A DNA stretch of 44,689 nucleotides from positions 1 through 44,689 of the forward strand of contig JAFRJJ010000050.1 in NCBI GenBank assembly GCA_017432325.1, in the 5' to 3' direction. The notes under the pieces are model-generated. The model was not told where the DNA came from and made no database searches. It saw only the letters and a list, made by a program, of their open reading frames with translations. The position numbers and the translations under genes are program-made. This document shows, one piece after another, positions 7,944 to 14,493 of this stretch (its first letter is position 1; each line of letters starts with the position of its first letter). Source of the DNA: Solobacterium sp. GTDB lineage: Bacteria; Bacillota_I; Bacilli_A; Erysipelotrichales; Erysipelotrichaceae.

Positions 7944-8825
7944 ATGAAAAGACATTTTGACAGGATCCATTGTACCGGCTGCGGCAACTGCATCCGGTTC
8001 TGCCCGAAAGGCATTCTGAAACTGAGTTCAGAGCCTGATGAACAGGGAATCTATATAACGGTGACAGATGAAGAAGCATGTATTTCATGCAGAAACTGTG
8101 AAACGATGTGTACGCGCGGCGCGTTCTGGTTTTCAGATACAGATGAGATGCCGGAAGATATCCGGATCATGGGAAGGGAAGGTCTTCCGGAACATGAGGG
8201 ATGCCAGTTTGGTATCATGGCGCATATGCTTTCCAGAGCGATCGTAAATCTCGGAGTCGAAGACACAGTCACGATTTTCCGGAGTGACCGTTCCGAAGCC
8301 AATCTGCTGGTGGATTCCAGGGGATATGAGGCACCGTATTTCTTCGAAGAGGCACTCAGGTTCAAACAGGAACATCCGGAACGGCTCGTCATTATTTTCT
8401 ATTCCGATCCGAAAGCCGGACCGCATGAAAATGCGAAAGAACGCTTCCGGCAGCTGAAAGATGAAAAGATCACGCTGATCCATTGTCTTGGATATTTTGA
8501 ACAGACTGATAATTATCAGGGATACAGGATTCCTTCGGAACATCTGGCAGAACAGATGGCACAGAAGGAAGGGGCGTCCTATATCGCAAGAGGAAATCTG
8601 ACCACTGTTCCTGATACATTGAAAACGGAGCGGTATATGGAAGAAGCACTGCGCTGCCAGATGAGAGGAGAAGGTTTCTCGGTCGTTGAGATCATCTTCC
8701 CGTGTTTCTTCCGTCTCGAAAACCGTCCTAAGGATCCGATCACTCCGGAAACAAGAGGCAGGATCCATCAATGGTTCTCCGACAGCATCGTTCCGGAATT
8801 CAAGCCGGGAATTCTCAAAGAATAA
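7944..8825 (+). CDS. 2x[4Fe-4S] ferredoxin fused to a degenerate 2-oxoacid oxidoreductase beta-like domain
   Basis: 293 residues. The N-terminus holds two complete 4Fe-4S motifs: Cys10-13-16-20 (CTGCGNCIRFCP) and Cys46-49-52-56 (CISCRNCETMC). The remainder looks like the beta subunit of 2-oxoacid:ferredoxin oxidoreductases: EGCQFGIMAHMLSRAIVNLG in place of the usual CPGCGHG helix, then GASYIARG and FSVVEIIFPCFF, which match GAsfVARG and FsfVEvlsPCP. The TPP/Mg motif (GDG...N) is not visible; the equivalent region reads IIFYSDPKAGPHENA. It probably transfers electrons or senses redox state rather than decarboxylating oxoacids. SD AGGAG upstream (7929-7933). Stand-alone gene with a terminator after it. 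Confidence 0.7.
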   Translation: MKRHFDRIHCTGCGNCIRFCPKGILKLSSEPDEQGIYITVTDEEACISCRNCETMCTRGAFWFSDTDEMPEDIRIMGREGLPEHEGCQFGIMAHMLSRAIVNLGVEDTVTIFRSDRSEANLLVDSRGYEAPYFFEEALRFKQEHPERLVIIFYSDPKAGPHENAKERFRQLKDEKITLIHCLGYFEQTDNYQGYRIPSEHLAEQMAQKEGASYIARGNLTTVPDTLKTERYMEEALRCQMRGEGFSVVEIIFPCFFRLENRPKDPITPETRGRIHQWFSDSIVPEFKPGILKE

Positions 8826-8893
8826 TAAAACAGAACGAACCTTACAGAATCTCTGCTGAAGAAAAGATATCTGTACGGACTGGTATGATCATG

Positions 8894-8940
8894 AGCGGGG
8901 AATGAAGCCCGGATGCAAGGGCAGGATCCTCCGCTTTTTT
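8894..8940 (+). terminator. Intrinsic terminator after the ferredoxin-fusion gene
   Basis: AGCGGGG (8894-8900) pairs with CTCCGCT (8929-8935, one G-T pair). The loop contains a nested GCCC/GGGC hairpin (8907-8922), and TTTTTT follows. Confidence 0.7.
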
Positions 8941-9084
8941 GTTGTGCCGGCAGCTAGTGCATATATGGGGACATGTTTGATTTTCCAGGTACTTTGTAAA
9001 ATATATGCTGTATGTTTTCATGAGGAAGAACAGAAGGTGTGCTTCGTGCATGAAGAATCATATCGCAAAATAATCAAAAACGAG

Positions 9085-9090
9085 TATACT
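9085..9090 (+). promoter_or_regulatory. -10 box TATACT, probable leaderless start
   Basis: TATACT ends exactly 6 nt before the ATG at 9097, with no SD between. Transcription should begin at or near the start codon. No clear -35 is seen. Confidence 0.45.
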
Positions 9091-9096
9091 TTTCAT

Positions 9097-10221
9097 ATGC
9101 CTCAGAATAAAAGAAAAAGAAAGATCAATGTATTGAACCTCCTGCTGGTCATCCTGCTGGCGGTTTGTACGGTGGCGCTGGCTGCCGCCGGAATCCTGCG
9201 GGCTGCGGATTATCTGTTAAACAGAAACAACGATCTGCAGGACGGAGGTGTTACTGCCGTGGAATACGGTACCGGATTGGCTGATCCTCTGGATTATATC
9301 GACCAGGATACTGCAGAGATCCGTGTCAAGGATGACCTGAAGATCGATACCGGCAGGCTGGGAGATCAGGAGATCACATTCATTGTGACGAAGAAAGGAC
9401 TGTTTGGCACTTCCGAAAAGGAGATCACAAGGACGTTTACCGTATCGGATACACAGTCTCCGGTCATTACCACATTGGAAACAGACCTTGCCAAACCGAT
9501 CAACGATATTTTTGATCTGCAGGATCTGATCAAATGCACTGATCCGGCTGACGGACAGCTGACATATTCCGGTACATTAAGTCCCGGTACATGGACAGGT
9601 ACATCTGATGCTGATATGGGAACTGCCGGAACATATACCGTACAGGTCAGCGCGATGGACAGCAATGAAAACATCACTGAGCAGACGCTGAAACTCAGGG
9701 TCGTCGGTGATCCTGCCGACAGGAATTCATTCTATCTCAAAGTGAACAGGGCAGCGAATACTGTCACGGTGTATGAGAAGAACGCTGACGGAACAGCCGG
9801 AACACCGCTGAAAGCAATGGTATGTTCAACAGGTTCGGCGACACCGCTTGGAACCTACAATACATTCAACCGCTCAACATGGAGAGCGTTATTCGGCAAT
9901 GTATACGGACAGTATGCAACGGATATTGTGGGGAATATCCTGTTCCATTCCGTACCGTATTTTTCCACCTCGAAAAACGATCTGGAATATCTGGAATACA
10001 ACAAGCTCGGGACTGCGGCATCCATGGGATGTGTCAGGCTGTGCGTGCGCGATGTTAAGTGGATCTTTGAGAACTGCGCGATCGGCACAACGGTGGAATT
10101 CTATGATGACGCGGATAATCCGGGACCATTGGGAAAGCCAAAGCCGATCACAATTGATACGGCAAGTCCTAACAGGGGATGGGATCCTACGGATCCTGAC
10201 ACACAGAATCCGTGGAATTGA
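9097..10221 (+). CDS. Membrane-anchored L,D-transpeptidase (YkuD) with Ig-like domains
   Basis: 374 residues. A basic start and one transmembrane helix (about 8-31) anchor it outside the cell. Two beta-rich segments of DUF5011/cadherin-like type follow (about 45-120 with VTKKGLFGTSEKEITRTF, and about 125-205), then a YkuD catalytic domain (about 208-350). The active site is His284 with Ser309-Met-Gly-Cys312-Val-Arg, the ASMGCVRL form common in Bacillota. It should make 3-3 crosslinks in peptidoglycan or attach proteins. The open frame extends upstream to 8902 through a terminator; I place the start at 9097 because of the hydrophobic anchor and the -10 box. A GTG at 9046 with a weak SD is the alternative. 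It may be co-transcribed with the symporter 33 nt downstream. Confidence 0.85.
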   Translation: MPQNKRKRKINVLNLLLVILLAVCTVALAAAGILRAADYLLNRNNDLQDGGVTAVEYGTGLADPLDYIDQDTAEIRVKDDLKIDTGRLGDQEITFIVTKKGLFGTSEKEITRTFTVSDTQSPVITTLETDLAKPINDIFDLQDLIKCTDPADGQLTYSGTLSPGTWTGTSDADMGTAGTYTVQVSAMDSNENITEQTLKLRVVGDPADRNSFYLKVNRAANTVTVYEKNADGTAGTPLKAMVCSTGSATPLGTYNTFNRSTWRALFGNVYGQYATDIVGNILFHSVPYFSTSKNDLEYLEYNKLGTAASMGCVRLCVRDVKWIFENCAIGTTVEFYDDADNPGPLGKPKPITIDTASPNRGWDPTDPDTQNPWN

Positions 10222-10254
10222 TATCAACATAACTACAGTAAGGGGAAGACAACA

Positions 10255-11607
10255 ATGACAAGAGAAAAATTCGGTTCAAGACTCGGTTTTCTTCTGGTCA
10301 GCGCGGGATGCGCGATCGGAATCGGAAATGTATGGAAGTTCCCGTACGTGACCGGCGAAAACGGCGGAGGCATTTTTGTGCTGTTTTATCTGCTGTTTCT
10401 GATGATTATGGGACTGCCTGTACTGACAATGGAACTGGCTGTAGGCAGAGCTTCACGCAAAAGTGCTGTGCTTGCTTATCAGACACTGGAAAAACCGGGC
10501 AGCTTCTGGCATCTGCATGGCTGGGTAGCCATCGCAGGATGCTATTTGCTGATGATGTATTACACGACTGTATCGGGATGGATGGTCAGTTATTTTGTTA
10601 AGTTCCTGACCGGAACATTCTCGGGTGTGCTTGTGGAAGAATCAGCCGGAGTGTTCACCGCCATGATGGCAAATCCTGCAGAAATGACGGCATTCATGGC
10701 ACTGACTGTATGCGCAGGCTTCCTGGTGTGTTCACTTGGACTCCAGAACGGGATCGAACGCATTACGAAAGTCATGATGACCGGTCTGCTGGTACTGATC
10801 ATCGTGCTGGCAGTACATTGTCTTGGTCTGCCGGGAGCTATGCAGGGTGTCTCATTCTATCTGAAACCTGACCCTGCGGAAGCTGCCCGTGTTGGTCTGT
10901 TCAATGTCATGACTGCTGCAATGAGCCAGGCGTTCTTTACGCTGAGCCTTGGCGTTGCGTCCATGGAGATCTTCGGAAGCTACATGAGCAAGGACAATAC
11001 ACTGATGCAGGAATCCTCATGGATCTGTATTCTGGATACATTTGTTGCGCTTGTCAGCGGCCTGATCATTTTCCCGGCCTGCTTCAGCTTCGGTATACAG
11101 CCTGATGCCGGTCCGGATCTCATTTTCATCACACTTCCTAAAGTATTCATGAGCATGACCGGGGGAAGACTGTGGGGGACGCTGTTCTTCCTGTTCATGA
11201 CATTTGCCAGCTTCTCAACAGTCATCGCGGTATTCGAAAACCTGATCTCCTGCTGCATCGACAACTTCGGATGGAGCAGAAAAAAAGCGGTCACCATCAA
11301 TCTGCTGTTCATGCTGGCCGCAAGTATGCCGTGTGTTCTTGGCTTTAATATCTGGAGCGGATGGAACCCGATCAGGGGACAGAATGTACTCGGCAGTGAA
11401 GACTTTATCGTATCAAATCTCCTGCTGCCTGTCGGCGCGCTGATATATCTCCTGTTCTGTACGACAAAATGGGGCTGGGGTTTCGACAATTATCTTGCCG
11501 AGGCAAATACAGGGAGCGGAATGAAAATGCCTGTATGGCTGAAAGGATATTTCCAGTGGATCCTGCCGATCCTGATCATCGGGATCTTCGTCAGCGGATT
11601 ACTATAA
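10255..11607 (+). CDS. Neurotransmitter:sodium symporter family transporter
   Basis: 450 residues, about eleven membrane helices. The first helix GFLLVSAGCAIGIGNVWKFP followed by YVTGENGGG is the NSS/SNF Na+ and substrate site, and GLPVLTMELAVGRAS is the conserved loop after TM2. Bacterial members (LeuT, TnaT, MhsT) import amino acids with Na+; the 11-helix length suggests the MhsT/TnaT type. AAGGGG precedes the ATG. The stop (11605-11607) overlaps the convergent beta-glucosidase gene, and its terminator lies inside that gene. Substrate cannot be told, but hydrophobic or aromatic amino acids are typical. Confidence 0.92.
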   Translation: MTREKFGSRLGFLLVSAGCAIGIGNVWKFPYVTGENGGGIFVLFYLLFLMIMGLPVLTMELAVGRASRKSAVLAYQTLEKPGSFWHLHGWVAIAGCYLLMMYYTTVSGWMVSYFVKFLTGTFSGVLVEESAGVFTAMMANPAEMTAFMALTVCAGFLVCSLGLQNGIERITKVMMTGLLVLIIVLAVHCLGLPGAMQGVSFYLKPDPAEAARVGLFNVMTAAMSQAFFTLSLGVASMEIFGSYMSKDNTLMQESSWICILDTFVALVSGLIIFPACFSFGIQPDAGPDLIFITLPKVFMSMTGGRLWGTLFFLFMTFASFSTVIAVFENLISCCIDNFGWSRKKAVTINLLFMLAASMPCVLGFNIWSGWNPIRGQNVLGSEDFIVSNLLLPVGALIYLLFCTTKWGWGFDNYLAEANTGSGMKMPVWLKGYFQWILPILIIGIFVSGLL

Positions 11608-12963
11608 TTGATCACCATTTGAAGCTATTACCTGTTTCAGCCAGTAATAGCTTTTTTTCGGCATCCGTTTCATGTCCCTGAGGTCATGATTGCCGCGGTT
11701 GACATAGACAACACCGTAGCGTTTTTCCATATCACCATGGGAACTCAGGATATCGATCAGACCCCATCCAAGATACCCGAGCACTTCAGCACCGTCCAGT
11801 TCCATGGCTTCTTTCATCGCTTTGATATGGTCTCTGTGGTAGCTGATTCTGTAGTCGTCCTCGATCATATCCGTTCCGTTCCATGTTTCACGGACACCAA
11901 TGCCGTTCTCAATGGGGAATACAGGGATCCTGTATCTGCTGTACATTCTGGTCATGATCATCCGGAAACCTTCAGGATCGATCTGCCATCCCCATTCACT
12001 GGCTTTCAGATAGGGGTTCGGTGCATTTCCGTATTTGCCGTATTCATAAACAGAAGCATTATCTGGAATCAGCTGAGAGTCGATGACACCGGACTGGTAG
12101 TAACTGAAGGCAAGATAATCGGATCTGCACTGCCGGATCGCTTCCATTTCTTTTTCTGTTGTCTCCAGACAGATGCCGTGATTGCTGAGATGTTTCAGGA
12201 ACAGCGGGGAATAACCTCTGCCGGCAAATACATCCAGCAGGTTGAAATACATCAGTTCATTGAAGATCTCTGCTGCCCGGATATCCTCAGGTCTGCAGGA
12301 AGCAGGGTATCGCGGTGTATACGCCAGCATTCCACCGATCTGTGCATCGGTATGCTCATGGAGGTAATTGCTCAGCATGCAGTGTGCCGCCATGACATTA
12401 TGCGTGATCTGCAGAAGTTTCTGCTCTGAGGGTGCGGCCTTCAATACACCTGCGATCCTGTATGCGATCGGCGATGTATAAAGGTTCTGCTCGTTGAACG
12501 TGATCCAGTATTTAACTTTATGTGCATAGCGGTCAATGATCCTTTTGCCGAAACGGACAAAACAGCGGACCGTTTCTTTGGAAAGGAACCCGTCATAATG
12601 TTCCGCCAGGTATAAAGGCATATCAAAATGATAGAGACAGATCATCGGTTCAATACCGCGCTCGATCAGGGCATCGATGAATCTGTCATAGTATTGAAGA
12701 CCTTCTTCATTGAATTCACCGTATCCATCCTTAACGCACCTGCTCCAGGATATCTGGAACCGGTACATGTTCATTCCAAGATCTTTCATCAGATCCATAT
12801 CTTCTTCGAAGTGATGGTAATTGTCATTGGCAAAGTGCCAGTCACTTTTGTTTTCTCCGGCTTCCTGAATATCATAAACGGACAAAGACTTGCCGCCTTC
12901 ATTCCATCCGCCTTCTGTCTGCATGCTGGAAACACTGTTTCCCCAGAAAAAAGTCTGATCCAT
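11602..12963 (-). CDS. Glycoside hydrolase family 1, probable 6-phospho-beta-glucosidase
   Basis: 453 residues, usual GH1 length. FFWGNSVSSMQTEGGW is the N-terminal strand, YWITFNEQN carries the acid/base Glu, and FPIENGIG the nucleophile Glu. Near the C-terminus, LSSHGDMEKRYGVVYVNR matches the phosphate-binding Ser-Lys-Tyr region of 6-phospho-beta-glucosidases (BglA, BglH), so the substrate is probably a PTS-delivered cellobiose- or aryl-beta-glucoside-6-phosphate. No beta-glucoside PTS is in the window. The start at 12963 follows AAGGAGAG; the frame is open to 13011 but would overlap the deformylase gene. The last 15 codons contain the terminator of the convergent symporter. Confidence 0.88.
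   Translation of the reverse strand: MDQTFFWGNSVSSMQTEGGWNEGGKSLSVYDIQEAGENKSDWHFANDNYHHFEEDMDLMKDLGMNMYRFQISWSRCVKDGYGEFNEEGLQYYDRFIDALIERGIEPMICLYHFDMPLYLAEHYDGFLSKETVRCFVRFGKRIIDRYAHKVKYWITFNEQNLYTSPIAYRIAGVLKAAPSEQKLLQITHNVMAAHCMLSNYLHEHTDAQIGGMLAYTPRYPASCRPEDIRAAEIFNELMYFNLLDVFAGRGYSPLFLKHLSNHGICLETTEKEMEAIRQCRSDYLAFSYYQSGVIDSQLIPDNASVYEYGKYGNAPNPYLKASEWGWQIDPEGFRMIMTRMYSRYRIPVFPIENGIGVRETWNGTDMIEDDYRISYHRDHIKAMKEAMELDGAEVLGYLGWGLIDILSSHGDMEKRYGVVYVNRGNHDLRDMKRMPKKSYYWLKQVIASNGDQL
11622..11658 (+). terminator. Terminator of the symporter, inside the convergent GH1 gene
   Basis: AAGCTATTAC (11622-11631) and GTAATAGCTT (11644-11653) form a perfect 10-bp stem followed by T to 11658. On the other strand the same bases encode KSYYWLKQVIA near the end of the GH1 protein. 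Confidence 0.85.
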
Positions 12964-12976
12964 ATTACTCTCCTTG

Positions 12977-13387
12977 TCAGATAACGATCCCGTTGGTGTG
13001 GTCGATCTCATGCTGGATGATCTGTGCGGTATAACCGGTGAACTTCTGCTGCTTCTTGTGGAAGGACAGATCCTGGTAGGAGACCGTAATGTTTTTGTAG
13101 CGTGTTGTCTTTCTGGTGCCGCTCAGGCTCAGACAGCCTTCTTCTGCTTCATAAGGGCCGGATCTGGCGGTAATGACCGGATTCATCATGCAGAAAACTG
13201 CCGGACCCGTGCTGAAAACGATGATCCGCTTCAGTACGCCGATCATGTTTGCTGCCATGCCAACACATGAATCCCTGCGGCTTTTCAGGGTATCCATCAG
13301 ATCGGCTGCAGTCTGAAGATCGGAAATATCCGCATCTTTTGACGGCCGTGAAAGAAGAAACAAATCTTTACAAACAGGCTGTATCAT
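12977..13387 (-). CDS. Peptide deformylase-like protein
   Basis: 136 residues, shorter than the usual 150-190. EEGCLSLSG and IQHEIDHTNG give the metal ligands (Cys, two His) and the catalytic Glu of deformylases. Motif 1, normally G-x-G-L-A-A-x-Q, reads CVGMAANMIG, so the oxyanion-stabilising Gln is Met. This matches a short secondary deformylase subfamily seen in Clostridia and annotated as peptide deformylase; activity on N-formyl-Met peptides is therefore uncertain. SD AAAGGAAA precedes the ATG at 13387. It leads a two-gene minus operon with the GH1 gene 13 nt downstream. Confidence 0.8.
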   Translation of the reverse strand: MIQPVCKDLFLLSRPSKDADISDLQTAADLMDTLKSRRDSCVGMAANMIGVLKRIIVFSTGPAVFCMMNPVITARSGPYEAEEGCLSLSGTRKTTRYKNITVSYQDLSFHKKQQKFTGYTAQIIQHEIDHTNGIVI

Positions 13388-13430
13388 AAATTTCCTTTCT
13401 TTGGGAACTTGAAGGATTCCTATCTTTCTT

Positions 13431-13472
13431 TTGACACACTAAAATAGTACAATATCACTAGTATTGGTGTCA
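13431..13472. promoter_or_regulatory. Divergent promoter/operator region of the sugar operon
   Basis: The 116-bp gap between the divergent def-like and fructokinase genes holds TTGACA (13431-13436) reading plus. It also contains CAATA-TCACTAG-TATTG (13450-13466) and a wider TGACAC/GTGTCA pair (13432-13437, 13467-13472). The repeats cover where a plus-strand -10 would lie, as expected for a sugar repressor site. A minus-strand -10-like TACTAT lies at 13445-13450. No repressor gene is next to it; start sites are not resolved. Confidence 0.4.
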
Positions 13473-13503
13473 CAGAAGTATCAAAATTGATGGGAGGAAT
13501 CGT

Positions 13504-14493
13504 ATGACTACTAACAACCGTCCCCGGCTTGATGTTGTTGCTTTGGGAGAACTTTTAATAGACTTCACGGAAAACGGAATGTCTGAACAAGGGAACCCTC
13601 TTATGGAAGCAAACCCCGGAGGAGCACCCTGCAACGTATTGAGCATGCTTACAAGATTCGGCAAGAAGGTAGGCTTTATCGGAAAAGTCGGAAATGACGG
13701 ATTCGGTAAGATGCTTGCCGGTGCGATTGCCGAGCAGGGAATCGTTACAGATGGTCTTTGCTTTGACAACGATGTACATACAACGCTGGCTCTGGTATTG
13801 AAACTGCCGAACGGCGACAGAGATTTCGCATTCTACAGAAAACCGGGCGCAGATATGAACCTGCGTGCGGAAGAAGTCAATGTTGATCTGATCAAGAGCG
13901 CAAGACTGTTCCACTTCGGTTCACTGTCACTGACAGACGAACCTGTCAGAAGCGCGACCCAGAAGGCGATCGCCGTAGCGGAAGATGCGGGCCTCATCAT
14001 TACATTTGACCCGAACCTGAGAGAACCGCTGTGGGATACGCTTGATGAAGCAAAAGAGCAGATCGCATACGGCATGAGACATGCGGATGTTCTGAAGATC
14101 TCAGACAATGAGATCACATGGTTCACCGGCAAGCAGGACTATGAAGAGGGTATCAGATATCTCCAGGAAACATATCCGAACCTGAAGCTGATCTGCCTGT
14201 CCATGGGACCTGACGGCAGCCGTGCATGCTATGGCAATCTCAGAGTTGATGTTCCGGCATTCCTTCAGGAAAAGACAATTGAAACTACAGGTGCAGGAGA
14301 CACATTCTGCGCAGGCATGCTGAATATGGTGCTGGACAAGGGCCTTGATGGTCTGACAGCCGAAGACCTGAAGGATATGCTTGAGACAGCCAATGCAGCT
14401 GCTTCGATCGTTACAACAAGGAAGGGTGCACTCAGAGTTATGCCGCAGCTGAGCGATGTGCATGTATTCCTTGCAGAAAGGAAAAAGTCATGA
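13504..14493 (+). CDS. scrK: Fructokinase (PfkB family)
   Basis: 329 residues. VVALGELLIDF and ANPGGAPCNV are the substrate-binding N-terminal motifs of PfkB fructokinases (ScrK/Frk), and TTGAGDTFCAGM holds catalytic Asp266 and the anion hole. It should convert fructose to fructose-6-phosphate with ATP in the cytoplasm. It is the first gene of the sugar operon: GGGAGG precedes the ATG and the stop overlaps the amylosucrase start by 4 nt. The context (sucrose-type PTS, GH13_4) supports fructose as substrate. Another PfkB sugar kinase function cannot be excluded. Confidence 0.88.
   Translation: MTTNNRPRLDVVALGELLIDFTENGMSEQGNPLMEANPGGAPCNVLSMLTRFGKKVGFIGKVGNDGFGKMLAGAIAEQGIVTDGLCFDNDVHTTLALVLKLPNGDRDFAFYRKPGADMNLRAEEVNVDLIKSARLFHFGSLSLTDEPVRSATQKAIAVAEDAGLIITFDPNLREPLWDTLDEAKEQIAYGMRHADVLKISDNEITWFTGKQDYEEGIRYLQETYPNLKLICLSMGPDGSRACYGNLRVDVPAFLQEKTIETTGAGDTFCAGMLNMVLDKGLDGLTAEDLKDMLETANAAASIVTTRKGALRVMPQLSDVHVFLAERKKS

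Noticed and set aside
8902..9096. N-terminal extension of the L,D-transpeptidase frame
   Set aside because: It begins inside a terminator, and a -10 box plus a hydrophobic anchor place the start at 9097.
11686..12429. 247-residue plus-strand frame inside the GH1 gene
   Set aside because: Antisense to a clear GH1 enzyme with catalytic NEQ and ENG motifs.
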